Shown: positions 35,280 to 44,531, numbered from the stretch's first letter. The stretch: DNA of 64,000 nt from JANRJY01 sp033763735 (GCA_033763735.1 JANRJY010000020.1:13569-77568), one strand, 5' to 3'. A program made the numbers and translations. The notes: generated from the letters alone by a model not told the origin.

Positions 35280-37670
35280 TTAATTTCTTAAAGGTTTACC
35301 TGTATTAAGCATATGCTGAATACGCTCCAGTGTTTTCTTTTCGCCACACAGAGATACAAAAGCTTCTCTTTCCAAATCCAATAAATATTGCTCACTTACA
35401 TTTTGTGGGTACGACAAATCTCCACCACACATTACGTAGGCAAGTTTTTGTGATATTTTCATGTCGTACTCTGTGATGTAATTTCCTCTTAACATCGAAG
35501 CAGCACCGGTGTAAAACATTGCCATACCCCCTTTTCCCTGGACACGTATATCTTTGCGTTCCACAGGTTTGGTATAACCTGCATTGGCAAGTTCCAACAC
35601 TTCTTCTTTGGCAATTAATATCTGACGATTGCGATTTACTACAATTTTGTCCTGAGGACGAAGTACTTTATTTTCGAGAGCTTCATAAGCAGAAGTACTC
35701 ACTTTTGCTGTGGCAATATTCATGTACATATTGGCAAGCGTGTTATATTCCGGGTCGTCTTTTTCGTATGCATCAGCTGCTCTTAGCGTGAATTCTTTGC
35801 TACCTCCTCCTGCAGGGATTAATCCAACGCCAAACTCAACTAAGCCTATATAAAGCTCCGCATGAGCCACTGCAACATCTGCATGTAAAGTAAGCTCACA
35901 GCCGCCACCAAGGGCCATATTATGAGGTGCCACAACTACAGGTATTGATGAGTACCGTGCTCTCATCATTGCTTTTTGAAACACACTCACCATCATGTGA
36001 ATTTCGTCCCATTCTTGCTCCATAGCGTACATTAACAGCATAGCTAAGTTAGCTCCAACCGAAAAGTTAGCACCTTCGTTAGCAACTACAAGTCCTGCAT
36101 GGTTTTTTTCAGCAATTTCTATGGATTTATTTAATGCCATAATTACCTCTCCACCCAATGTGTTCATTTTAGAACGGAATTCAAGGTTTAGAACGCCATC
36201 ACCAATGTCTAAGAGCACAGCACCCGGATTTTCCCATACTTTTTTGGTTTCGCGGATATTATCCAATATTATAAATGCTTCTGTACCAGGAATTACTTTG
36301 TAAGATTTTGTGGAAATATCATAATAACATTTTTTGCCATTTTCAGTTCTGTAAAATTTGTCCACTGTTTTTGCCCAGTCTGCAACAGGTTTTCCAATTT
36401 TTTCGGCTATGGCAATTCCTTCCTTTACACCTATGGCATCCCATATTTCAAATGGACCAATTTCCCAACCAAATCCTGCTTTGAGTGCATCATCTATTTT
36501 GTATAAATCATCTGAAATTTCAGGTATTCTATTACTTACATAGCTGAATAACCCACCAAAACTTAATCGATAAAACTCAGCAGCCACGTCCGTTCCTGAA
36601 ACTAATACTTTAAATCTTTTTGGCAAATCTTCGATGGATTTGGTTGCTTCTAAAGTGGCAAATTTTGATTTTACCTGAGGTACATATTCAAGTGTGGTTA
36701 AGTTTAGAGAAAGTATTTCGGAACCTTTTTCGGTTTTTACTTTTTTATAAAATCCTTGACCGGTTTTATCACCCAACCATTTATTTTCAAGCATTTTTTT
36801 CAAATAAGCAGGGAGTTCAAACAAACTACGCGACTCATCTTTGGTACAAGCTGCATACAGGTTGTCCGACACTTTGGCAAGAGTATCCAAGCCAACTACA
36901 TCTGCTGTTCTGAAAGTAGCTGATTTTGGCCTTCCAATAACCGGACCGGTAAGTTTGTCCACGTCTTCCACGGTAAGTCCGAGTTTTACAACCGAATGCA
37001 ACAACTCCATCATTCCATATATGCCTACTCTATTAGCAATAAAAGCAGGGGTGTCTTTACATAAAACCGGAATTTTTCCTAAATACAAATCAGCATAATG
37101 CATAAAGAATGATACCACATCAGGAGCAGTTTTAGCGGTAGGAATTACTTCAAATAATTTTAAATATCTGGGAGGATTAAAAAAGTGTGTTCCACAAAAG
37201 TGTGCTTGAAAATCATCTGATCTGCCATCAATCATCAAATGAATGGGTATACCGGATGTGTTGGATGTGATTAAAGTGCCTGGTTTGCGATATTTTTCAA
37301 CTTCTGCAAACACACTTTTTTTAATTTCAAGGTTTTCTACTACTGCTTCAATTATCCAGTCGCATTCAGCTATTTTGGACATATCATCAGTAAAGTTTCC
37401 GGTTTTTATTCTGGAAACAAACGATTTTTTATAAATAGGTGATGGATTTGATTTCAAAACGCCATCCAAAGCAGTGTTTACAATTCTGTTTTTTACCAAT
37501 TTGTGATCCAATGCAAGTCCTTTAGCTTGTTCCTCAGGTGTAAGTTCCTTTGGTGCAATGTCTAAGAGTAATACTTCAAGACCGATATTTGCAAAATGGC
37601 ATGCAATTCGGCTTCCCATAACCCCTGAACCGAGTACTGCTGCTTTTTTTATAATTCTGTTTGTGGACAT
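35280..37670 (-). CDS. fadN: FadN-type 3-hydroxyacyl-CoA dehydrogenase/enoyl-CoA hydratase
   Basis: A 796-aa bifunctional beta-oxidation enzyme in the FadN order (dehydrogenase first), unlike FadB. Residues 8-30 hold the NAD fingerprint A-A-V-L-G-S-G-V-M-G-S; S-N-T-S-G and G-T-H-F-F-N-P-P (about 139-172) are the catalytic region of HCDH. A second HCDH C-terminal repeat spans about 320-440. The crotonase part (about 470-680) has G-A-N-F-S-V-G-A-N and A-L-G-G-G-C-E-L, the oxyanion loop. Known: hydrates enoyl-CoA and oxidises 3-hydroxyacyl-CoA. FadA/acyl-CoA dehydrogenase partners are not in the adjacent sequence. Confidence 0.93.
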   Translation of the reverse strand: MSTNRIIKKAAVLGSGVMGSRIACHFANIGLEVLLLDIAPKELTPEEQAKGLALDHKLVKNRIVNTALDGVLKSNPSPIYKKSFVSRIKTGNFTDDMSKIAECDWIIEAVVENLEIKKSVFAEVEKYRKPGTLITSNTSGIPIHLMIDGRSDDFQAHFCGTHFFNPPRYLKLFEVIPTAKTAPDVVSFFMHYADLYLGKIPVLCKDTPAFIANRVGIYGMMELLHSVVKLGLTVEDVDKLTGPVIGRPKSATFRTADVVGLDTLAKVSDNLYAACTKDESRSLFELPAYLKKMLENKWLGDKTGQGFYKKVKTEKGSEILSLNLTTLEYVPQVKSKFATLEATKSIEDLPKRFKVLVSGTDVAAEFYRLSFGGLFSYVSNRIPEISDDLYKIDDALKAGFGWEIGPFEIWDAIGVKEGIAIAEKIGKPVADWAKTVDKFYRTENGKKCYYDISTKSYKVIPGTEAFIILDNIRETKKVWENPGAVLLDIGDGVLNLEFRSKMNTLGGEVIMALNKSIEIAEKNHAGLVVANEGANFSVGANLAMLLMYAMEQEWDEIHMMVSVFQKAMMRARYSSIPVVVAPHNMALGGGCELTLHADVAVAHAELYIGLVEFGVGLIPAGGGSKEFTLRAADAYEKDDPEYNTLANMYMNIATAKVSTSAYEALENKVLRPQDKIVVNRNRQILIAKEEVLELANAGYTKPVERKDIRVQGKGGMAMFYTGAASMLRGNYITEYDMKISQKLAYVMCGGDLSYPQNVSEQYLLDLEREAFVSLCGEKKTLERIQHMLNTGKPLRN

Positions 37671-37908
37671 ATTTATATAAATTAAACGTTGACGCTCAAT
37701 ATGTTTTCAAAAGTAAAATTTTATTTTAATCAATTATACCTATTATACTGTTTCACAAAAAAATAAGTTTGTTTTTATTCTGTATTTTTTCAAGAATTTG
37801 TTGTACTTATTCTGACGTAATATTTTCTTAACTTATGAATAACCTATTTGCAAAGGCATTGCGTAAGAGTACTCAATATTAAAATTTAATTAATTTAAAT
37901 AGAGGGAG

Positions 37909-38007
37909 ATGAAAAATAAAGCTATATTAATTGGATTGGCAATGTTGATATTGGGAATGTCGGCATGTGCTCCTATGCGAGTGTGTCCAACTTATTTGAA
38001 AAACACT
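37909..38007 (+). CDS. Candidate 32-aa lipoprotein-like peptide
   Basis: ATG is preceded by an unusually purine-rich AGAGGGAG. The peptide has a basic start (M-K-N-K), a hydrophobic core (A-I-L-I-G-L-A-M-L-I-L-G) and a lipobox-like M-S-A-C (cysteine 20), leaving a 13-residue mature tail. It would be a very small lipoprotein, similar in plan to the entericidin/Lpp-leader class, but I recognise no family. It lies alone before dcd; the dyad at 38056-38077 follows. It could be a leader peptide rather than a stable product. Confidence 0.4.
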
Positions 38008-38055
38008 AAGAATATTAACGAAATCAAAAAGGTATAAAAAAAATGCATAGTTTTG

Positions 38056-38077
38056 GAGGCCTTAATTTTAAGGCCTC
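38056..38077 (+). promoter_or_regulatory. Perfect dyad just before the dcd start codon
   Basis: GAGGCCTTAA (38056-38065) and TTAAGGCCTC (38068-38077) pair perfectly. The dcd ATG starts four bases later (38081). In the mRNA the stem would cover the ribosome-landing region. Alternatively it is the terminator of the upstream small ORF, but no T-tract follows. Confidence 0.5.
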
Positions 38078-38080
38078 GCT

Positions 38081-38617
38081 ATGATATTAACAGACAAACA
38101 AATACTTGAAGAAATTCAGAAAGGGACTATTCTAGTAGATCCTTTTGATCTTTCGTGCTTAGGCACCAACTCATACGATGTACATTTAGGTCCATTTTTA
38201 GGATTATACAACGACCGTGTGCTCGATGCCAAAAAACATAATAAAATTGAAGTTTTTGAAATTCCGGAAAGTGGATTTGTGTTAGAACCTAATACACTTT
38301 ACTTAGGGGTAACTAAAGAATATACCGAAACTCATGCACATGTGCCCTTTTTGGAAGGAAAATCCAGCGTGGGGCGTTTGGGAATTGACATCCATGCAAC
38401 TGCTGGTAAAGGTGATGTAGGATTTTGTAATAAATGGACATTGGAAATATCAGTAAAACAGCACGTTAGGGTGTACGCCAATATGCCTATCGGGCAGTTG
38501 ATTTACTTTAAGGTGGAAGGCAATATAGAAAATTTGTACAACAAAAAACCAAATGCTAAATACAACCAACGCTCAGACTATCCGGTGGAGAGTATGATGT
38601 GGAAGAACAAATTTTAG
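38081..38617 (+). CDS. dcd: dCTP deaminase
   Basis: A 178-aa enzyme with the family motifs S-Y-D-V-H-L-G near residue 31, E-G-K-S-S-V-G-R-L-G-I (about 91-101) and the catalytic/nucleotide-binding H-A-T-A-G-K-G-D-V-G-F region (about 105-116). Known: deaminates dCTP to dUTP, feeding dTMP synthesis; trimeric dUTPase fold. Length matches the usual 170-195. It is monocistronic; 66 bp separate it from the next DedA gene on the same strand. Confidence 0.94.
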   Translation: MILTDKQILEEIQKGTILVDPFDLSCLGTNSYDVHLGPFLGLYNDRVLDAKKHNKIEVFEIPESGFVLEPNTLYLGVTKEYTETHAHVPFLEGKSSVGRLGIDIHATAGKGDVGFCNKWTLEISVKQHVRVYANMPIGQLIYFKVEGNIENLYNKKPNAKYNQRSDYPVESMMWKNKF

Positions 38618-38683
38618 TTAGCGATTGGCATTTTAATATATTTATTTTAAAACATTTAACATTCATAATTTAATATTTCAAAA

Positions 38684-39319
38684 ATGGATTTCATTAAAGA
38701 TTTTATCGACATTTTTTTGCATTTGGATAAGCACCTTGCAGATATAATAAGCCAATATGGTGTAGCAACGTATGGAATATTGTTTGCTATTATATTTATA
38801 GAAACGGGGTTAATAATTATGCCTTTTCTTCCCGGTGATTCTTTGCTTTTTGTTGCCGGATATTTTGCAGCACAGGGCAGTTTGAACATTTCTTTTTTAA
38901 TTATTCTATTATTTATTGCAGCTGTAATTGGGGATACCCTTAATTATATGGCAGGCAAGTACTTTGGAATGAAAGTATTAGAATGGAAGCTGCCTTTTGT
39001 GAAAGAAGAATATTTCATCAAAACACAAGCATTTTATGCCAAGCATGGACCCAAAACGATCATTTTTGCCCGATTCATACCTATTATCCGCACATTTGCG
39101 CCTTTTGTAGCGGGTGTTGGCAAAATGGATTATAGGGTATTTATTACTTATAATATTATTGGCGGAGCTGTATGGGTATTATTACTGTTACTTGCCGGAT
39201 ACTTTTTTGGAGATATTCCAATTGTTAAGAAAAACTTTGAATTGGTGATATTCGGAATTATATTTTTATCAATACTTCCACCAATAGTAGAGTTGATAAG
39301 GAGTAAAATAAAAGGTTGA
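38684..39319 (+). CDS. DedA-family membrane protein, second paralogue
   Basis: A 211-aa polytopic protein: F-I-E-T-G-L-I-I-M-P-F-L-P-G-D-S-L-L-F-V-A-G (about residues 44-65), G-D-T-L-N-Y, and A-R-F-I-P-I-I-R-T-F-A-P-F-V-A-G-V-G-K-M (about 130-149) are textbook DedA. It is more canonical than the copy at 17688 (E-T-G and P-G-D motifs complete). Known role of the family: flipping of undecaprenyl phosphate or phospholipids. Same strand as dcd; likely independent. Confidence 0.94.
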   Translation: MDFIKDFIDIFLHLDKHLADIISQYGVATYGILFAIIFIETGLIIMPFLPGDSLLFVAGYFAAQGSLNISFLIILLFIAAVIGDTLNYMAGKYFGMKVLEWKLPFVKEEYFIKTQAFYAKHGPKTIIFARFIPIIRTFAPFVAGVGKMDYRVFITYNIIGGAVWVLLLLLAGYFFGDIPIVKKNFELVIFGIIFLSILPPIVELIRSKIKG

Positions 39320-39497
39320 TAACATAAAAATGAACATTAATATAATTTTTTTTATTCCAGAAGTCTAAATTTTAATAATTGCCATCGGCTCGCATAAGCG
39401 CTGACTAAATTATAGACCTTAAATAAATCAGTAAAACCTCTCTATTTTATTAATAAGAAAATGCCAAATATTATTAATCAAAATGGACTAATATTAA

Positions 39498-40220
39498 TCA
39501 ATGTACCCTTTTCTTAACCCTTCCTAAGCCGGTTACCTCCATTTTGCGAATTTCTGGCTGGCCTTTATAAAAAATATCCCCGTTTCCTGTTGATTTCAAT
39601 GAAATTTCTTTGATTTCGGCCACTTCCACATTGCCTGAACCGGAATAATCTATATCGAATAACCCTGCAGTAAATTTTTTGCCATTTACATTGCCAGAAC
39701 CTGAACAAACAAACTTTGCTGTTTCGGCATTGCCTTCCAATATCATATCACCAAACGCATTGAAATTTGCTTTGAACTCCGTAGCATTGATATTGAGATA
39801 GACTAAACCGGATGAAACGTTATTTAATTCAAAATCAGTCACTTTCAATACACCTGTACAAGTAAGTTTGCTTTCAAATAAATCAACTTTAAGTTTTTGA
39901 ATATCAGGGGCTTTAATGTAAACATTCATAACAATATGTTTGTATTTTTTGCTTTCATCCTTATCGTACACTTTAAGCTTTGCATCCTTCGATTCTACTA
40001 CGATTAACTGCTGCAAATTTTCATCTGTTTCAACTCTAACAGATGCGGTATCTGATTGAGAAAGAAATACATTGAACATACCATCGAGGTCAATATCTTC
40101 AAATTCCTGTACTGGTCGGTTCTCAAAAGTAATTTTACCCGAAGGCTTAATTTTTTGAGAAAAGGAGGTGTTAAATGAAACTAAGGAAAGCGATAAAACA
40201 ATTAAAAACGTGTATTTCAT
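39498..40220 (-). CDS. Head-GIN domain (DUF2807) exported protein
   Basis: A 240-aa protein with a signal peptide (to about residue 21) and a single right-handed beta-helical DUF2807 'head GIN' domain. F-E-D-I-D-L-D-G-M-F-N-V-F-L-S-Q is the standard entry; then come repeated strand-turns (S-G-S-G-N-V-N-G-K, Y-S-G-S-G-N-V-E-V, S-T-G-N-G-D-I-F-Y-K-G) and the closing L-G-R-V-K-K. Known: very common in Bacteroidota, function undefined, probably periplasmic or surface. It is followed by about 180 bp with no gene and preceded by the DUF3108 gene 56 bp away. Confidence 0.88.
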   Translation of the reverse strand: MKYTFLIVLSLSLVSFNTSFSQKIKPSGKITFENRPVQEFEDIDLDGMFNVFLSQSDTASVRVETDENLQQLIVVESKDAKLKVYDKDESKKYKHIVMNVYIKAPDIQKLKVDLFESKLTCTGVLKVTDFELNNVSSGLVYLNINATEFKANFNAFGDMILEGNAETAKFVCSGSGNVNGKKFTAGLFDIDYSGSGNVEVAEIKEISLKSTGNGDIFYKGQPEIRKMEVTGLGRVKKRVH

Positions 40221-40276
40221 AATCTGTAAATCAAAAATAGTCTTTCAAATATATATACTATATTAAAGATTCAAAA

Positions 40277-41140
40277 TCATTTTTTATTTTTTATGTTTCC
40301 ATATACTTCAATATCAGCCTCAACTGCCCCATATCTGCTGTTGACTTTTATTTTCACGGGAAGCTTCAATTGGTCATCAGTAATCCAAGCTTCGATGGGT
40401 TTTTCGTCATTTAAAACAGTGTTTTCAACTTTAGGAATGATTGGAATAAATACGTTGCATTTGAATCTGCCTACATCTGTTCTGATTTTTTCTCTTCTGT
40501 CAAATCGAACTTTTATAGTGAATGTAGTATCTTGAAGAAACAAACTTACTGCTATGGTATCGTTTTTTCTTAATCTTCCGAAATCAATATTTCTCAATTG
40601 AAAATATGTACTTACCATATCTTGAATACCAGGTTTGATTTTATAAGATTTGACTTCATACGCACTCCCGCTTTTTTTTGTAGTTACCACACATTGATTG
40701 GATTCTCTATCAAATTCTGTTGTTTCAAAAAGGCGGTAATTATTTTCATGAATATCACGAACAAAACGATGTGACAATAAGCTGCTCGAATCAATATATG
40801 AAATCCATTTGTCGTATATCTGAGTGAACAAATCAGCCGCTCCTACGGTTTCGCCTACCATTTCTGTACGATAGCAATAATGGCTATCCACTCTAAACAT
40901 TACAGTATCTACAAAAACTGAAAACTTACCGGCATTAATAAACCCATAATGGCATCGGTAAGAAATGTATTCTCCAAGTTGGAAACTTTTGTCAGGGTTT
41001 GCAGCAAAAGAATAAGATACAAAAAAAAATGTAATACTGATTAACTTAATAAGCTTTTTGAAAACCTCACTTCCAAGCTCCATCCTTGGAGAAGGGTGAT
41101 TTAGAAGAAAATCATTTTTTAATTTCTTTTTTATTATCAT
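40277..41140 (-). CDS. DUF3108-family exported protein
   Basis: A 287-aa protein whose mature part has the DUF3108 layout (G-E-Y-I-S-Y-R-C-H-Y-G-F-I-N-A-G near residue 52; W-I-T-D-D-Q-L-K-L-P-V-K-I near 256). The ATG overlaps the gltX stop (ATGA). However, residues 14-27 (N-H-P-S-P-R-M-E-L-G-S-E-V-F) are a translated copy of a Bacteroidota intergenic palindromic repeat. An alternative start at the internal methionine (residue 20) directly precedes the signal-peptide core K-K-L-I-K-L-I-S-I-T-F-F-F. Family function unknown; likely periplasmic. Confidence 0.82.
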   Translation of the reverse strand: MIIKKKLKNDFLLNHPSPRMELGSEVFKKLIKLISITFFFVSYSFAANPDKSFQLGEYISYRCHYGFINAGKFSVFVDTVMFRVDSHYCYRTEMVGETVGAADLFTQIYDKWISYIDSSSLLSHRFVRDIHENNYRLFETTEFDRESNQCVVTTKKSGSAYEVKSYKIKPGIQDMVSTYFQLRNIDFGRLRKNDTIAVSLFLQDTTFTIKVRFDRREKIRTDVGRFKCNVFIPIIPKVENTVLNDEKPIEAWITDDQLKLPVKIKVNSRYGAVEADIEVYGNIKNKK

Positions 41141-42663
41141 CCTATAACTTTCAAAGTTTGTAAGGCATGATTGAGTCTTTTTATAGTTTCTGATTTACCA
41201 ATTATTTGCATAACAGTCATTAAATCAGGTCCTTGACCCACCCCTGTAAGTGCCAATCGGAGTGCCTGCATTACTTTTCCTGGTTTGATTCCATTTGATT
41301 CTAACAACGAATGCATTTCGTGTTTTATTACTTCAGCTTTGAAATCCTCAATTTTGAATACAAAATCGGCCCAAAGCTTAATGAAAGCTGCAGCTTCTGA
41401 ATTCCATTTGTTTTCAGCAACCGCCTGGTCATATGTCGTTGGTGTGTTAAAGAAATAGGCTGCCTCTTTTTTAATTTCACTCAAAAAAGTGACTCTTTCT
41501 TTGATTAAACCACATATTACTTCCAATGTTTCTATAGGATATTCTTTAAATTCAGGTTGTATATATGCAGCAAGTTCCGCATTTGACTTCTTTTTAATAT
41601 ACTCTTGATTGAACCATCTGGCTTTTTGAATATCGAATTTTGAACCTGATTTTCCGATGCGTTCAATTGTGAATAGTTCAATCAATTGCGCGTTATCAAA
41701 TAGTTCATCATTATTCCCTGGATTCCAGCCTAACAATGCAAGAAAATTCATTGTGGCTTCCGGCAAAAATCCAGATTCACGGAAACCCATAAATTTAGCT
41801 CCCGTGGTAGGATCGTTCCATTCAATTGGGAATACAGGATATCCACCCAGGTCACCATCGCGTTTGCTTAATTTGCCATTTCCATCTGGCTTGAGTAACA
41901 ATGGCAAATGCGCAAATTGGGGCATCACATTTTCCCAACCAAGATATTTATAGAGCAGCACATGTATGGGGGCAGAAGGCAGCCATTCTTCACCACGAAT
42001 GACATGGCTTATTTTCATTAAATAATCATCAACCACATTAGCCAAGTGGTATGTAGGCATACCATCGGATTTCATAAGCACTTTATCATCCAACGATGAA
42101 GAATGGACCATAACCCAACCTCTAATCAAATCATTGATTCTGATTTCTTCTTTACGTGGAACTTTTAAACGAATCACATATGGCTTCTCTGAGTTGAGCC
42201 ATTCTTTAACTTCATCCTCCGGCATTGTCAATGCATTTTTCATTTGCATACGGGTGATTGAGTTATATTTTGGATCAGGCACTTTAGCAGCTTCAAGCCT
42301 TTTGCGCATTTCTTCCAGTTCTTCAGAAGTGTCAAAAGCATAATATGCAAAACCGGCTTCTACTAATTGCATAGCATACTGCATATACATACTTTTGCGT
42401 TCACTCTGGCGATATGGCGCATAAGGCCCTCCATTCCAAGGGCTTTCATCTAATGTTATTCCTATCCATTCCAGTGCTTCTTTAATATATTCTTCAGCAC
42501 CGGGAACAAATCGGTTCTGATCTGTGTCTTCAATACGAAGGATCATGGTACCTTTTTGTTTTTTAGCAAAAAGATAATTGTAAAGAGCAGTTCGCACGCC
42601 ACCTATATGTAAAGGTCCTGTGGGACTGGGGGCAAAGCGTACACGTACAGGCAAGTTTGACAT
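41137..42663 (-). CDS. gltX: Glutamyl-tRNA synthetase
   Basis: A 508-aa class I aminoacyl-tRNA synthetase. The HIGH motif is P-S-P-T-G-P-L-H-I-G-G (about residues 12-22); the KMSKS equivalent is K-L-S-K-R-D-G (about 262-268). R-I-E-D-T-D-Q near 42 belongs to the glutamate pocket. A helical anticodon-binding domain fills the C-terminus. Known: charges tRNA-Glu. It overlaps the DUF3108 gene by 4 bp, so the two are probably translated together. Confidence 0.97.
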   Translation of the reverse strand: MSNLPVRVRFAPSPTGPLHIGGVRTALYNYLFAKKQKGTMILRIEDTDQNRFVPGAEEYIKEALEWIGITLDESPWNGGPYAPYRQSERKSMYMQYAMQLVEAGFAYYAFDTSEELEEMRKRLEAAKVPDPKYNSITRMQMKNALTMPEDEVKEWLNSEKPYVIRLKVPRKEEIRINDLIRGWVMVHSSSLDDKVLMKSDGMPTYHLANVVDDYLMKISHVIRGEEWLPSAPIHVLLYKYLGWENVMPQFAHLPLLLKPDGNGKLSKRDGDLGGYPVFPIEWNDPTTGAKFMGFRESGFLPEATMNFLALLGWNPGNNDELFDNAQLIELFTIERIGKSGSKFDIQKARWFNQEYIKKKSNAELAAYIQPEFKEYPIETLEVICGLIKERVTFLSEIKKEAAYFFNTPTTYDQAVAENKWNSEAAAFIKLWADFVFKIEDFKAEVIKHEMHSLLESNGIKPGKVMQALRLALTGVGQGPDLMTVMQIIGKSETIKRLNHALQTLKVIG

Positions 42664-42900
42664 TTGATTGGATTGTTTTTTTTAAATGAGGGTGCGAAAA
42701 TAAGGGTAATAAGAGAGTTTCTGAAATGTTTTTTATTTAAGGAATCGAAATGATTTATAATATAATTGCAAAAAGAACATGAATTAGAAGAACATAGTTA
42801 ATTTCTGCTAATTAATCTATCACAATCTGCCAAATTTGTGTTGTTCGTGTGCCATTTATAATTTATAAATAAGGTACTTTTGAAAAAAAATAATTTATAA

Positions 42901-43827
42901 ATGCAAATATACCATCATACTCCTCAGCTTACTATAAATAATCCACAAATAGCTACAATTGGGATGTATGACGGTGTTCATTTGGCACATAAAGAAATAT
43001 TGTCGCTTATAGCAAAAGAAGCTAAATTAAAAGGGTGTGAGAGTATGCTTATTACTTTTGATCCGCATCCGAGAAAAATATTGAACAAAAATGCAGGGTT
43101 TAGTTTATTGACAACATTAAATGAGAAAATAGAATTGGTAAGTGCATGTGGGATTGATAATTTTGTAATTATTCCGTTTGATTTTCATTTTTCTGAAATT
43201 TCAGCTTCGGATTTTGTAGATAAAATTCTAAACAAACAATTGAATGTGAAGCATTTAATTATTGGTTATGATCATCATTTTGGAAAAAATAGAGAAGGGA
43301 ATTTGACATTTTTGATGACGAATCAAGAAAAATTCGGTATCACAGTTGAAGAAATTGACAAGCAAAAAATAAATGAAAGAGTTATCAATTCAACAGATAT
43401 TAGAAATGCTCTTAATAAAGGGGAAATAGAAGTTGCAAATCAACTGTTGGGCAGAAATTACCAATTAGTTGGCATAGTAATCAAAGGAAAACAACTCGGT
43501 AGAACTATTGGATTTCCTACTGCCAATATTCAACTGCCTGATAACGAAAAACTTATTCCACAACCAGGTGTGTATGCTGTTAAGGTGAAAATAAATGATT
43601 CAACATATAAGGGAATGATGAATATTGGATTTAAACCCACTTTTGGTGAACATGTGCTTTCAATTGAAGTACATATATTTGATTTCAACAGCGACATATA
43701 TAATAAAGACATTATCATTTATTTTGTGAAAAAATTAAGAAATGAAATAAAATTTGAAAATATAGGTGCATTAAAGGATCAACTTGCAATTGATAAAACT
43801 GATGCTATGTTGGTAATGAATGCATAG
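42901..43827 (+). CDS. ribF: Bifunctional riboflavin kinase/FMN adenylyltransferase
   Basis: A 308-aa enzyme. The FAD-synthetase half has T-I-G-M-Y-D-G-V-H-L-A-H (about residues 20-31; the usual V-H-L-G-H has alanine for glycine), T-F-D-P-H-P-R, and the I-N-S-T-D-I-R motif near residue 161. The riboflavin-kinase half (about 180-300) has G-K-Q-L-G-R-T-I-G-F-P-T-A-N and G-V-Y-A-V. Known: makes FMN then FAD. It is divergent from gltX across a 237-bp AT-rich gap. Confidence 0.95.
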   Translation: MQIYHHTPQLTINNPQIATIGMYDGVHLAHKEILSLIAKEAKLKGCESMLITFDPHPRKILNKNAGFSLLTTLNEKIELVSACGIDNFVIIPFDFHFSEISASDFVDKILNKQLNVKHLIIGYDHHFGKNREGNLTFLMTNQEKFGITVEEIDKQKINERVINSTDIRNALNKGEIEVANQLLGRNYQLVGIVIKGKQLGRTIGFPTANIQLPDNEKLIPQPGVYAVKVKINDSTYKGMMNIGFKPTFGEHVLSIEVHIFDFNSDIYNKDIIIYFVKKLRNEIKFENIGALKDQLAIDKTDAMLVMNA

Positions 43828-43955
43828 TATAAGAGGCTTAATTACCAAAACAATATTTTTTAAGGTTTTTGAATTTTATCATTGAATATTTAATAGCAAT
43901 ATTTTGCTTTCATTGACTAGAAAAAATATATTCAGTAAATTTGAAAAAAAAGGAT

Positions 43956-44138
43956 ATGTTAACTAAAGATAAAATTCATTATACGATAGATAATTTGCCT
44001 GATAATTTTACTATTGATCAAGTGATAAGTGAAATAATTTTATTAGATAAAATAGAACAAGGAATTATGGATGCAAATGAAGGGCGAATTTTCACCACCG
44101 ATGAAATAAAAGATAGGTTAAATAAATGGTTAAAATAA
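43956..44138 (+). CDS. Antitoxin of a ParE/RelE-type module
   Basis: A 60-aa acidic-helical protein I cannot place in a named family, with N-L-P-D-N-F-T-I-D-Q-V-I-S-E-I-I-L-L-D-K-I-E-Q-G and a C-terminal T-T-D-E-I-K-D-R-L-N-K-W-L. Small antitoxins with this E-G-R-x-x-T-x-D-E-x-K-x-x-L-x-x-W end are regularly found before ParE toxins in Bacteroidota. The start chosen is the ATG, 15 bp inside the longer frame that begins with TTG. It overlaps the toxin gene by 13 bp. Confidence 0.75.
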   Translation: MLTKDKIHYTIDNLPDNFTIDQVISEIILLDKIEQGIMDANEGRIFTTDEIKDRLNKWLK

Positions 44139-44425
44139 TTTGGACTCAGAGAGCATTATTTGATTTAGAAGATATTGGTGAATATATTTCAAAAGATTCA
44201 ACAAAATATGCAAAACTCACTTTAGAAAAGTTACTAAATACCGCAGATTTGATTTCGAATAATCCTTTTTTTGGAAGAAAGGTTCCCGAGACAAATGATG
44301 AAAATATCAGAGAAGTAATTAAAGGAAATTACAGAGTAATTTATCAAATTAAGAATGAAAATACTGTATATATTTTGACAGTATATCATACGGCAAGATT
44401 ATTATCTGATTCAAAGATTACTTAA
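44126..44425 (+). CDS. ParE/RelE-superfamily toxin
   Basis: A 99-aa toxin of the plasmid-stabilisation family: W-T-Q-R-A-L-F-D-L-E-D-I-G-E-Y-I-S (about residues 6-22), G-R-K-V-P-E, I-R-E-V-I-K-G-N-Y-R-V-I-Y-Q-I (about 60-74) and the closing Y-H-T-A-R-L-L. Known: ParE members inhibit gyrase, RelE members cleave mRNA at the ribosome; the R-E-V-x-x-G-N-Y-R-V-I-Y pattern with the R-L-L end is the ParE style. It is translationally coupled to its antitoxin. Confidence 0.9.
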   Translation: MVKIIWTQRALFDLEDIGEYISKDSTKYAKLTLEKLLNTADLISNNPFFGRKVPETNDENIREVIKGNYRVIYQIKNENTVYILTVYHTARLLSDSKIT

Positions 44426-44490
44426 TCCTTCAAAAAACCAACCCTTAATAGCTAAATTGTTAAACTAAATCTTTAAATCATTTAGTATTT

Positions 44491-44519
44491 ATTCGAAAAA
44501 TTAAATTAATTTTTCGAAT
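44491..44519. promoter_or_regulatory. 29-bp perfect palindrome before recN
   Basis: ATTCGAAAAATTAA (44491-44504) mirrors TTAATTTTTCGAAT (44506-44519) around one A. It ends 12 bp before the recN ATG and lies 66 bp after the toxin stop. It may be a terminator for the toxin-antitoxin genes, an operator for recN, or both. Confidence 0.5.
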
Positions 44520-44531
44520 TCTTAATCCGGT

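Noticed and set aside
39320..39497. GCTCGCATAAGCGC-containing gap checked for a tRNA or small RNA
   Set aside because: No cloverleaf, anticodon arm or CCA-like end can be drawn. Nothing is supported there.
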